DNA of 64,000 bases from Blumeriella jaapii (taxonomy: Eukaryota; Ascomycota; Leotiomycetes; Helotiales; Drepanopezizaceae), in NCBI GenBank assembly GCA_009599575.1, contig VWND01000027.1, positions 45,001-109,000 of the forward strand, given 5' to 3'. This document shows positions 11,721 to 22,578 of the stretch, in pieces. Position numbers and translations under genes: made by a program. How positions within the stretch are numbered: the first letter of the stretch is position 1; each line of letters starts with the position of its first letter. Under the pieces are notes generated by a model. It did not search any database. It was not told the origin of the DNA and worked only from the letters and a program-made list of their open reading frames with translations.

Positions 11721-13162
11721 TAATATTCGGAAATGGCCCTTTTTTATTACGTAGCGAAATATTCAAATATTTTTAAATTTTATTAATTTTTACAAACGTT
11801 TTATTAAAAACTACGCTAAGCTTTGCCGATTTATTATAAATCTTTTAAAAAAAATGCAACGAAAAAAAATATCGGATTCTTTTCGTTTTTTATTCGAAGC
11901 GAAGCTCGTTTTTTTACTTTTAAAAAAAAAGTTTTGCTAAACACCGATTCTACGCTATTTCGATTTTCGATTAAAAATTTAAATCGAAACAAACGCTTCG
12001 AAGTTCGTTATAAGCGAAATATTATTTTAATTATTCGGCGAAAATACAAAAGCATATTAGCATCCTATCGCATATTATTCGAAAAAGCTTTTTTTTATAA
12101 AATAAAAATACGAGGTTTACGACGCTAAGCTAATAGCTATAATTTACGCTTTTAAATAATAAAGCCAATATTTACGTAGCGCTTCCGATATTATTATTAT
12201 ATATACAAATTATTACAATTTAAAATACTTTTTTACGAAAAAACGTTTAAACGAACGCTAAGCGAAATGGGCCGATAAGCTAATTAAATACGATTTTGCA
12301 ATCGAATATAAAACAAAAGTTTTTAATCCGGCGAATAGTTTTTTCCGCCGGCCAAATTTAAAAAAAAATTTAAAAAAAAATAACGAATAATTATTTACGT
12401 TACATCGTAAACTAAAATTAGCTTATTTAAGAAATTTTAAAATATTTTTCGCAATAAAAACACGCTTAAAATCGAAGCATAAATTATTTCGCGCCGATAA
12501 ATATTCGAAACTTTTATTAACGGAATTAAAAAGTAAAAAGCAAACGGAAAAAAGCCAAATAAAAAGCTTTTTCGCCGGACTGTTTTTTACTAATATTATT
12601 AATTGCAAATAATATATATTACGAAGCGTAGCCGCTGTATTATTATAATCCGAAACGATTAATAACGAGCTAGCAAAATCGATTTATAAAACTATTTTTA
12701 AATTGCAAAAATCTGATTTTTTTATATTACAAAAAACGTACGAATCGGCTTCGCAAAATAATCGAGCCGGATTCAAAAAATATTAACGTATAAATTAAAA
12801 TAAATTACTACGTTATAAAAAACGTACGTATATTTCGAATAAAAGCGTTATTAAAAGCGAAATATTAAAAATTAATTACGACGATCCGACCGCCGGTTAT
12901 TAAAGCTTTCGGCGAACGCTAAAACTGGTCGAAAAAAAGTATTTTTGGCCTGGTTTACGAGGCGACGTAAAGCGTTACGTTAATACGTATAAAAAATATT
13001 AAAAAAGCAAGCCTAAAAAGCACCGACCCTATGGCGAATTAGCCTTTTTTTCGATTTCTACGAAACTTTGGAAAAAAATAATTATAAATTTTATTACGAA
13101 TTTACTTTTTAGCAAAAAACGAAATCGTATTTACGATTCGATACTTGTTATAATAAACCGAT

Positions 13163-13432
13163 TGTCAGAGGGCACGATTCACGGTTTTCGGCCAATAGGC
13201 CGAGGGCCGAGAGCCGAAAGGGCTGAAGGCAGGGGCTGAGGGCCGAGGGGCTGAAGGCAGGGGCTAAGGGCCGAAGGCCGAAGCTTTACCGAACTTCCGA
13301 AATAACCACGACCTAGATAAATCCCGGGTATATAACCAGACCGATCCTTTGTATCCTTACAGATCCTTAAGATTCAGTTTATTAAATAAATGCACTTTCT
13401 GCTCTTTGGTTTATTATCGTTCCTCCGTCATA
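13163..13432 (+). repeat. TRIM 5' LTR
   Basis: 270 bp. GC-rich GGCTGAGGGCCGA-type short repeats fill its first third, followed by a TATATAA motif. It matches 13935-14204, nearly all differences being transitions. Confidence 0.88.
13329..13335 (+). promoter_or_regulatory. Candidate TATA box in the TRIM LTR
   Basis: TATATAA follows ATCCCGGG inside the LTR and is repeated in the second LTR, at the place where an LTR promoter would lie. No transcript evidence. Confidence 0.4.
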
Positions 13433-13479
13433 ATCTGAATCTTCAAAACGAACCGGCCGGTAAGCATTCAATTTCAACG

Positions 13480-13885
13480 TTAAATCCGATCCGTTTAAAT
13501 CCGAGAATTATTGTTTTCAAATCCAATTAATATTAGCAAGGGACCGTTTATTCCTGACTGAGAGTGATTTCGACGTCGAACCCGGAAAGCACTGCTTTTA
13601 AGTTCAATTAATATTGGTAAGGGACCGTTTATTCCTGATTGAGAGTAATTTCGACGTCGAACCCGGGAAGCATTGCTTTCAAGTTCAATTAATATTGGCA
13701 AAGGACCGTTTATCCTTGATTGAGAGTAATTTCGACGTCGAACCCGAAAAGCATTGCTTTCAAGTCCAATTAATATTGGCAAAGGACCGTTTATCCCTGA
13801 TTAAGAGTGATCTCGACGTCGAATCCGAAGCACTGCTTTCAAATTCATATTAACAAAAGACCGTTTTATTTCTTAACTGAAAATT
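13480..13885 (+). repeat. 81-bp tandem repeat inside the TRIM
   Basis: The segment AGAGTGATTTCGACGTCGAA recurs at 13561, 13642, 13723 and 13804, exactly 81 bp apart, with a partial unit before. Because 81 is divisible by three, both strands stay open through several units as 27-residue repeats. Confidence 0.85.
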
Positions 13886-13934
13886 ACAACTTCGAAATCA
13901 AACCGACCGGAGCCTTATCGAAAAAAGGGGAGAG

Positions 13935-14204
13935 TGTCAAAGGGCACGATTTACGGTTTTCGGCCAATAGGCCGAGGGCCGAGAGCCGAAAAGGCTGAAA
14001 GCAGGGGCTGAGGGCCGAGAGGCTGAAGGCAGGGGCTAAGGGCCGAAGGCCGAAGCTTTACCGAACTTCCGAAGTAACCACGACCTAGATAAATCCCGGG
14101 TATATAACCAAACCGATCCTTCGTATCCTTACAGATCCTTAAGATTCAGTTCATTAAATGAATGCACTTTCTGCTCCCTGGTTCATTATCGTTCCCCCGT
14201 CACA
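13935..14204 (+). repeat. TRIM 3' LTR
   Basis: 270 bp, same length as the 5' LTR; ends CCGTCACA, followed by the CCGAT duplication. Confidence 0.88.
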
Positions 14205-14885
14205 CCGATATACGAAGCTATCGAAATATATACCGATATAAAAAACGATTTCAGTTTCAGATTTAATTAAAATATTTATATAACACGTTTACAAAAATTT
14301 TGGCTGTTTTAAAAAGATTATTATAAACAAAAGATTAGTTTTCATTAATAAATTCTGGTTTTTAGTAATATTTTATTTACAAATACGACGTCGATTAAAC
14401 ATCGCTTTTTATTTTTAAACCGATGGCCAAACGAAACGTTAAAATCAAGTTTTAAAATTTTATTTTCGTACGTATTGCGATTATCGACAAAACGATTAAG
14501 CTACGAAGCTTGCTTTAGCCGAGTTTACGTATAATAATTCGATATACGCTTTTACGGGTTTTATTTTTTTTCGCATATTATACGGCTTTTACTTAGAATT
14601 TAGCAGCAACGTCGAAAACGACGTCGTAAAAAAAAGGTACCGTCAGCGAAAAAACGAATTAAAATATTGCAAAAAAAAAAAAAAGTATTTAATAAAAAAC
14701 TAAAAAAAACTAACGCGAATTACAAAAAGTTCTACGACGCTAAATACAAAAAAACTAAATTTCAAATAAGCGATAAAATATTATTATCGATTAAAAACCT
14801 TCGACAGCTGCGACTTTCTCGAAAGCTTTTAAATAAATATCTAAAGCTTTTCAAAATTAAGCGAATTATATACGAGCACGGCCAA

Positions 14886-15156
14886 TGTTACGATCCTGGC
14901 CTGGCTAGTGGTATAGTGCCAGTGGTATGGCTGCCAGTGGTGAATGCCGGTGGTGAATGCTGGTGGTGTTGAATTAAGGTTTGGGCACGGACCACCTCGG
15001 CCACTAGGCCTCGCGCTAAGTCACGTGACCCATAAGCGCAATCCATTATATATAAAATTCGCGACCCCGAGCATTCTAGCTCGGTGTTTTTCTTTCAATT
15101 TATATACGTACCTTTTGGTTTATATTATCCCGATTATTTTTAAGCTAGCTATAATA
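14886..15156 (+). repeat. Element C 5' LTR
   Basis: Starts TGTTACGATCC; the end, TATAATA, is a mutated TGTGACA. Same 271-bp length as 34817-35087. Confidence 0.85.
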
Positions 15157-15222
15157 TAAAAAAAAACTAAACAACTTTCGCTGAAAAGCTTTGTATCCAC
15201 GGTTAAGAATTCGATTTGTTTC

Positions 15223-15634
15223 TGTAAGAATTAAAAGGCAGGGAAACACTAGTTCAGACAATAAAGCTTAAATAAGATTGGGTTGATAATCAGACTGATT
15301 TCTACCTTCTATATTTCTAATAAAAGGCGTGTATAAATACAAAAGGAAAGGTGAAGCCTTCGAAAAAAGTATTTTCCAGGAAACCAGGCGAATCCTATTT
15401 AATATGCTTTTCAGCCCCTATTCCGACCTTTTTTTATTCTTTTTAATATAACTTTAATAACTGATTCTTTAGCAATTATTTTTATAAAATGTTTTACTTA
15501 AATATTATTTTCAGCCTTTATAATACTATCCGGCCTTTACGGCCTATCCGTAAAAAATGCTATTCGAAAATTAATAAAAAGCAAAAAATCTTGGCGGATC
15601 ATTTGATTTATACACGTAATATTAGTTTCTGATA
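15223..15634 (-). repeat. Element B 3' LTR
   Basis: About 412 bp; on the plus strand it begins TGTAAGAATT and ends with a mutated CTGATA. Confidence 0.88.
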
Positions 15635-15985
15635 TTACCCCTTTTTTTAGGCCTTTGGTTCCCAAAAGCGATTGATTTTTTTTATGCGTATGCTTTCGTA
15701 TATAATATACGTTACGCCTTCGAAATAACGTGCGGTTTTTTTCGCTTTCGGTCGTAAATTATAGCTGTTTCTTTCGCTTTTGGTCGTGAATTATAACTGT
15801 TCTGTTGTTTTGTTTTTTTTGTTTTCGGTAGCGTTCGCATTTTCGTTTGAAAAAGCTTTTTTTTTTAAAATGGCCGCTATTTTTCTGCTTAATTTTTTTT
15901 TTTTTTTTTTTTTATTTTTTTTTTTTCGTTAGTTTTTTTCTATTTCAATCAATTGCCTTTCGCCGCGTTCGCCGCGAATTTTTAA

Positions 15986-16684
15986 AATGCTTTTGATTTC
16001 TATCTGCTTTCGGTGCGTCCGCCTGATTTCACGCGAAAGCATCACAGCGGATTTTTTGCCTTTTTGCGTTTTCGAGCTTTTCAGCGTAAAATACAACCGC
16101 TGCAAAGCTTCGCATACTTAATGCTTTTTTATAAATCTTTTAGATTTTTATTCGAATTCGCTTTTAATTAATTATAGGTTTTTGCCGCACGCGCTATCGA
16201 AGCGCAAATACTTTTCGCGAGCTTTAACGATTTTATAAATCGTTTCGATACTATTACCGCCGCTGCCGCCTTTTTTTTTTTTGTTGCCGAAGCCAAAGTT
16301 TTTACTAAAACTTTTATCGATTTTATTATTTACGACGCTTATATAAATCGTTTAAAAAAAAATAACGCTTCGGCTTTTATAATAATCGAAAATCGTGCGA
16401 ATCGCGCCGCGGCTCGGGCTGCCGCCGCTGCTGCTACGCCCGTTTTTGCCGGTTTGGCGGCTGCTGCTGTTTTAAAAGCTTTGGCTGCGCCGGCTTTTTT
16501 TTTTAACGACGCTAATATAAAACGTATTTTTCGACGTTTCGAAAACGTCGCTCGGATTTATTCTAATTAATTAAATTAAATTTTAAATTTTTACGAAAAT
16601 ATCGTAATTGCAATTTAAAATTCGATTACGGCTATCGTAAAAGCTTTAATTAAAATAAATCGAATATTCTGCGAATTCGTCTGA
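15986..16684 (+). pseudogene. Antisense Ala-rich reading frame in the 3' region of element B
   Basis: On the strand opposite to B's genes, one frame runs 233 codons. Its few internal stops (16169, 16175, 16568, 16577 and one more downstream) are TAA or TAG where CAA or CAG would stand before C-to-T mutation. The part 16178-16567 is fully open (130 codons) and Ala-rich, with segments such as NRAAARAAAAAATPVFAG. At 16082-16084 this frame has CAG, while element A has TAG at the same place (36191-36193, minus strand). The complementary sense frames have more stops. An upstream ATG at 15870 lies in another frame across poly(T) runs. Product unknown; the frame may be fortuitous in low-complexity DNA. 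Confidence 0.4.
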
Positions 16685-16829
16685 TATTAATTTTTTTTAG
16701 CCTGCCGCTGCTTTTAAATCTAAAAAAAATAGCGATAACGATAAAAAAAAAAAAATAACGATAAAAATAAATTAGCTTAGCGGCGGTTCTGAGATTTTTT
16801 TAAATGTTTTTGTTTTTTTTTTTTATTTT

Positions 16830-17150
16830 TACGGCGCGCATTTGTTACTGCTCCGTTGTTATTATTTGTCGTATTTTTCAAATATTTTTTTACAATCTTT
16901 TTTGCATTTGTAAAATGGTTTTTTGGCTTTTAGAAGTTTTCGCTTAGTAAATAGCTTTTTTATCGCACCAAATAATATCGGCTCTTTTTTGTATTTTTGT
17001 AAGCTTGTATTAATTTAATTTCGTATTTTTCGGGTTTTTAAAATTTTATTATATTATTTTTCGGCTCGGTATCGTTCCGATTCTGCCAAAATTCTAATAG
17101 AAAAACGTGGAAAGTATCGTAAATACGATATTAAAAAAGAAGTTCGAATT
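16830..17150 (-). pseudogene. Element B chromodomain remnant
   Basis: The minus-strand reading shows RYYLVR, a stop where Trp is expected, then K-S-Y and FTNAKKIVKKYLKN. This is the layout of a chromodomain (YLV[KR]WKGY...W[EK]P..[NH]..NA...) at the C-terminus of Ty3 integrases. Both aromatic Trp positions are now stops. Such domains are known to guide integration to chromatin marks. Confidence 0.6.
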
Positions 17151-17159
17151 AATAAGCTT

Positions 17160-19330
17160 GGCCGTGTTCGTATATAATTCGCTTGATTTTAAAAAACTTT
17201 AGATATTTATTTAAAAGCTTTCGAAAAAATCGCAGCTATCGGAGGTTTTTAATCGATAATAATATTTTATCGTTTATTTAAAATCTAATTTTTTTATATT
17301 TAGCGTCGTAAAACCTTTTGTGATTCGCGTTGGCTTTTTTAGCTTTTTACTAAGTATTTTTTTTTTTTTTTGCAATATTTTAATTCGTTTTTCCGCTGAC
17401 GATATCTCTTTTTTTACGACGTTGCTTTCGACGTTGCTGCTAAGTTTTGAGTAAAAGCCGTATAATATGCGAAAGAAAGTAAAACCCGTAAAAGCGTGTA
17501 TCGAATTGTTATACGTAAATTCGGCTAAAGCAAACTTCGTAATTTAATCGTTTTGTCGATAATCGTAATATATACGAAAATAGAATTTTAAAACTTAATT
17601 TTAACGTTTCGTTTAGCTATCGGTTTAAAAATAAAAAGCGGTGCTTAATCGACGTCGTATTTATAAATGAAATATTATTAAAAATCAGAATTTACTAATG
17701 AAAACTAACTTTTTGTTTGTAGTAATTTTTTTAAAACAGCTAAAATTTTTATAAACGTATTATATAAATATTTTAGCTAAATCTAAGGTTGAAATCGTTT
17801 TTTGTATTAGTATATATTTCGATAGCTTCGTATATCGGTTTATTATAACGAATATCGAATCGTAAATACGATTTCGTTTTTTGCTAAAAAATAAATCCGT
17901 AATAAAATCCATGGTTATTTCTTTTTAAAGTTTCGTAAAAATCGAAAAAAAGGTTAATTCGCCATAGGATCGATGCTTTCTAAGCTTGCTTTTTTAACAC
18001 TTTCTATACGTATTAACGTAACGCTTTACGTCGCCTCGTAAACCAGGCCAGAAATACTTTTTTTCGATCAGTTTTAGCGTTCGCCGAAAATTCTAATAAC
18101 CGGCGGTCGGATCGTCGTAATTAATTTTTAATATTTCGCTTTTAATAACGCTTTTATTCGAAATATACGTACGTTTTTTATAACGTAATAATTTATTTTA
18201 GCTTATACGCCAGTATTTCTCGGACCCGGCTCGATTGCTTTGCAAAGCCGATTCGTACGTTTTTTGTAATACAAAAAAATCAGATTTTTGTAATTTAAAA
18301 ATAGTTTTATAAATCGGTTTTGTTAATTCGTTATTAGCCGTTTCGGATTATAATAATATAGCGGCTACGCTTTGTAATATATATTATTTGCAATTAGTAA
18401 TATCAGCAAAAAACAGTCCGGCGAAAAAACCTTTTATTTAGCTTTTTTCCGCTTGCTTTTTACTTTTTGATTCCGTTAACAAAAGCTTCGAATATTTATC
18501 GGCGCGAAATAGTTTATGCTTCGATTTTAGGCGTGTTTTTATTGCGGAAAACATTTTAGAATTTCTTAAATAAATTAGTTTTAGCTTACGATGCAACGTA
18601 AACAATTGCTTGTTATTTTTTTTTAAATTTTTTTTTAAATTTGGCCGGCGGAAAAAACCATCCGCCGAATTAAAAACTTTTGTTTTATACTCGATTGCAA
18701 AATCGTATTTAGCTAGCTCGTCGGCCTATTTCGCTTAGCGTTCGTTTAAACGTTTTTTCGTAAAAAAGTATTTTAAATTGTAATAATTTATACGCATAAT
18801 AATAACGTCGAAAGCGCTACGTAAATATTAGCTTTATTATTTAAAAACGTGAATTATAACTATTAGCTTAGCGTCGTGGACTTCGTATTTTTGTTTTATA
18901 AAAAAAAGCTTTTTCGAATAATATACGATAAAATGCTAACGTGCCCCCGTATTTTTTCCGAATAATTAAAATAATATTTCGCTTATAGCGAATTTCGAAG
19001 CGTTTGTTTCGATTTGGATTTTCAATCGAAAGTCGAAATAACGTAAAATCGATATTTAGCAAAACTTTTCTTTTAAAAGTAAAAAAGCGAGCTTCGCTTC
19101 GAATAAAAAACGAAAAAGATCCGACATTTTTTTTCGTTGTATTTTTTTTAAAAGATTTGTAATAAATCGGCAAAGCTTAGCGTAATTTTTAATAAAACGT
19201 TTGTAAAAATTAATAAAACCCAAAAACATTTAAATATCTCGCCACGTAATAAAAAAAAGCTATTTCCGAATATTATTTATTTTTCCTAAGTTTATTTCAA
19301 TTTTCGTAAAAGTAACGACGAAACTTAGAA
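17160..19330 (-). pseudogene. Element B integrase and RNase H remnant
   Basis: Minus-strand counterparts of the A-element domains: GDVKRYVNTY-like sequence near 18010-18030, the DDPTAG region near 18100, and an RNase H-like part at about 18640-19180. The uninterrupted TRIM target (single CCGAT on the minus strand) is at about 17833-17837. Stops are numerous. Confidence 0.65.
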
Positions 19331-20520
19331 ACTCAATCGTATTCGTATCGAAAGCATATTTTTTTAAATTTTCGTAAAGTTTGTTAATACGAAATTTTTC
19401 GAAAATCTTTTTTACCGCGTTTATATAATCGTCGGAGTTTTCGAAAAATATTAAAATATCGTCGAAGTAAATTACATACGTAATATTTATTAAACCGATT
19501 AAAGCTTAATTAATATACGTTTAAAAATTGCTAATGCGTTCGAAAGGCCGAAAAGTAATACGCAATACTCGAAATGTCCGTAACGAATGCGAAACGCAGT
19601 TTTCCATTTATTTTTTTTTTTTATTCGAAAACGATAGTACGCCTAAATAAAATTTAACTTAGTAAATATTTTAGCTTTTTTTAAACGATTCAAAGTTTCG
19701 CTTATAAAAAATAAAAAAATTCGATTTTTAACCGTAATTACGTTTAAACTTTTATAATCGACGTATAATCGTAAACTTTCGTTTTTTTTCGGTATAAATA
19801 TTACCGGTGCGCCGGCAAAGCTAATAGATTTTTTTATCCAGCCTTTTTTTAAGCTCGAATCGAAATATTCGCGCAATTCGGTAAATTCAAATTTCGACAA
19901 AAAATAGATTGGTTTTTAAAAAAAGTCTTTTTTTTTCGCGAGATTTATTCGATACTCTATAAAATAATAAAAAATTAAAATAACCGCGGCGGTATCGTCG
20001 AATACGTCGGCGTAATCGTCGTATTTAAAAAATAATTAATATTGTTTTTCAGTAGCTTTTTTTAAAATAATACAAAACGCTTGCTTTTTTTTGAATTTTT
20101 TTTTAAAACGTTTGATTATAATAAGATTAAATTATAAGCGTTCGATTAAATATCGTTACGATTTAATTCGAAAGCTTATAACGGGGTCGATATTTCGCAA
20201 TCAAAGGAATTTTAAAATAAATAAAACCTTTAAAATATTTATATCGCAAACTACGAAATCGCTTTGTATTTTTTTAATTATTTTATAATTATTAATAGCG
20301 CGAATAAATTGCGTATACGTGCCGTAAATAATTACTTTTTTTCCTTTAACCGTAGATAAATTAATACGTTTTTAAATTGGTTTTTATTTACATTTAATTA
20401 ATAACTTTTAAATTATATAATTTTTTTCCGCGCCGCAATCGATAAAAATTCGTTTTGTACGAATTTCGCTTTTAGCTTTTTTAATTTCGACTAAAATTAT
20501 TATTTTCTGCTTTTCTTTTT
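19330..20520 (-). pseudogene. Element B protease and reverse transcriptase remnant
   Basis: Minus-strand reverse transcriptase shows LYVDYKSLNVI at about 19765, the segment VIFIPKKNESLRLYVDYK just upstream, and catalytic YFDD at 19469-19458. The protease-like site reads FIDCGAEKN near 20425-20450. The frame is broken many times. Compared with A, the N-terminal half of the polymerase domain reads longer without a stop (19900-19643). Confidence 0.7.
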
Positions 20521-20539
20521 CGCTCGATTTTATTAGCAG

Positions 20540-21930
20540 CAACGAAATTAAAATCGAACGAAAGCTTTTCCCGAATCCTTAAATTTATTAATTTCGGAAT
20601 AGTTTAAAATTATATATTTTTTTCTGTTGTATTTATAATATTCGACTTCTAAACAATTAGCTATGCGATGCCTTTTCTTTTAGCAGCGACTGCATTTCGA
20701 AAAGTAAAAAAAGTCGTTAAAAGTTTTAAAATTCTAAAGGATTTTATTAAAATTATCGTTTTCTCGCTTTCGTTTTTTTTTTTATAATATATTTTCGAAT
20801 CGAAAACGGTATATATCTGTTTTAATTTTTAAGTTTTAATCGTAAATATAGGTTTTTTCCTTTTTTTTTTTTTTTGCGCTTATTTCGTCGTTTATTATTT
20901 TTCGTTTCGTCGCTGATAATTTTATTAGCATTTTCGATACGACGAGCGATTAATATTAATTTTTCGTACGAATTTGTAGCTGCAATATTGCTTCGTTTAA
21001 TAATTTTTTTTCGAAAAATAAATCGGAGTTTTGCGAAAAGCATTTTTTTTTTAGTCGTATCGTTTATTATTTGCAACTGTTATTCGAAATTATTTAAATA
21101 AGCAACGAAATCGTTAATTAATTTATGCTTTTTTTACTTCGCCTTATCGTATAAATTCGAAGCCGCGATTTTTCGATTTTCCGCATTTATTAAAAAGTCT
21201 AATATTTATTTTTTGAAATCGTTCTATATAATTCGAATATTCGTAAAACGTCGTTCGTATCCGGTTTATTTTCTTTTTATTTTATCGTCGAAAGCTAAAA
21301 CACAAGCGTTAATTTTTTTTTAATCGGTACAAAATATTACTTTTTTATTTTAACGGAAGCTTCGCTTTGCACGCCGAATAAAAAATTAAGCTTTTTTAGT
21401 ATTTTTCCCTCGATATATTAAAAAGTCTTTTATTTTTAATGCTTTTCGGCTCGAATTTGCTATATTTTTTACAAAAAATATAATATACTTAAAAAAAATG
21501 CTAAATCGTTTTTAATAAATATTATTATCGTAATGCTTCGAAAATACTTTATAATAATCGCCGGCTTAGATTATTTTCTGTTTTTTTTTAATTAAAACGG
21601 TATTAAAAAATATAAAAACCTTTTTTTCGATATTTTCGAAAGCGTTAAGTTTTCGTTAGAATTGTTTAACTTTTTTTCGAAGTTCGTTTCGGCGTTTTTT
21701 GGTCGAATCTTTTGATTGTTTCGTAAATCTTTTTTTTAGTTTTTTTCTGCTTTATTTTAGCTCGTATTTCTTTTATTTTTCTACGTTTATCGTTTTCTTT
21801 TTATTCGGCTCGGATTCGTTTATTAGCCAAATAAATCAGAATCTCGATAAAAAGTTTTTCCGAATCGTTTTAAGCATAGCTTTTTTTAATAATTTCTTCG
21901 ATAAAAGAAATTAGAAAGTCGTCGCGCTCT
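20540..21930 (-). pseudogene. Element B gag remnant with intact CCHC ligands
   Basis: The minus-strand sequence near 20690-20650 gives C-S-R-C, a stop, then KKRHRIANC, so all four zinc ligands of the CCHC knuckle remain even though a stop has arisen inside. Upstream is a Lys/Glu-rich gag body (21076-20822 reads open). Boundaries approximate. Confidence 0.6.
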
Positions 21931-22162
21931 AATAATAAAATATTTTCGATTTTTAGTAAAACTGGTAACGTCAAAAAAAACGATAATATAAAGTTTTTTT
22001 AAACAGCCGAAAATGCTGGATCTTTTTAAATAACTAGAAATACTAAGTTTCTGCGAGTGCGAAAAGCTATAATATCGATAATAACGATATAAATATAATA
22101 ATATAATAAAAAATTGTTTTAATAATATCGAACTGCCGTTCCGGTAAATAGAAAAATCAAAA

Positions 22163-22573
22163 TATAAAAATTGAAAAGTAAGGAAACATTAATTCAGATA
22201 ATAAAGCTTAAATAAAATTGGATTAATAATCAGACTAATCTTTACTTTTTACATTTTTAATAAAAAGCGTGTATAAATACAAAAAGAGAAGTAAAGCCTT
22301 CGAAAAAATATTTCTCAGGAAATCAGGCGAATCTTATTTAGTATGCTTTTCAGCCCCTATCCCGATCTTTTCTTATTCTTTTTAATATAACTCTAATAAT
22401 TAATTCTTCAGCAATTACTTTTATAAAATGTTTTATTTAAATATCATTTTCAGCCCCCATAATGCTATCCGGCCCTCACGGCCTATCCGCAGAAAGTGCT
22501 ATTCGAGGGTTGGTAGAAGGCAGGGGGTCTTGGCGGATCACCTGACTTATACACGTGATGTTGGTTCCTGACA
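22163..22573 (-). repeat. Element B 5' LTR
   Basis: On the minus strand starts TGTCAGGAACCAACATCACG and ends in a mutated TTTTTATA; about 411 bp. Confidence 0.88.
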
Positions 22574-22578
22574 GTTTC

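Larger units (their letters stand above)
13163..14204 (+). mobile_element. TRIM: short non-autonomous LTR retroelement nested in element A integrase
   Basis: Length 1042 bp, with two 270-bp LTRs (13163-13432 and 13935-14204) that start TGTCA and end in CCGTCACA (CCGTCATA in the first). The 5-bp duplication CCGAT flanks it (13158-13162 and 14205-14209). Copy B shows the unoccupied site, with a single CCGAT at about 17833-17837 on the opposite strand. A polypurine tract AAAAAAGGGGAGAG (13921-13934) directly precedes the second LTR. The interior of about 500 bp is mostly an 81-bp tandem repeat and encodes no gag or polymerase, so mobility must have come from another element. It is much less mutated than its host element. 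Orientation is inferred from the polypurine tract. Confidence 0.88.
11721..14885 (+). pseudogene. Element A RNase H and integrase remnant, split by the TRIM
   Basis: RNase H-like sequence spans roughly 11730-12350. Integrase follows with a DDPTAGY segment near 12882, KYFWPGLRGDVKRYV near 12936-12980, HRPYGELAF near 13021 and YDSILVII near 13132, just before the TRIM at 13163. The reading resumes at 14210. These match the zinc-binding and early catalytic parts of Ty3 integrases. Many stops interrupt it, mostly at Gln or Trp codons. It ends at 14885 where element C entered. Confidence 0.7.
15223..22573 (-). mobile_element. Element B: uninterrupted copy of the A family, inserted in element C
   Basis: Flanked by GTTTC at 15218-15222 and 22574-22578. 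LTRs lie at 22163-22573 (5', minus strand) and 15223-15634 (3'). The 7351-bp element has no insertion, so it serves as the reference for A. Minus-strand order: gag with CCHC knuckle, protease, reverse transcriptase, RNase H, integrase, chromodomain, then about 1.2 kb before the 3' LTR with an antisense open frame. The polypurine tract AAAAAAGGGGTAA (minus strand, about 15635-15648) precedes the 3' LTR. Many stops; not functional. Confidence 0.9.

Noticed and set aside
11823..12128. 101-codon plus frame in element A as an independent protein (and its counterpart 19173-18868 in B)
   Set aside because: It overlaps the RNase H region in another frame and is Lys/Phe-rich because of the base composition; the polymerase frame explains the interval better.
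13480..13885. CRISPR array
   Set aside because: The repeat has no spacers; whole 81-bp units are tandem, inside a retroelement in a eukaryotic genome.
14886..15156. Solo LTR of family C
   Set aside because: A second LTR at 34817, matching TSDs and a coherent C interior show a complete, interrupted element.
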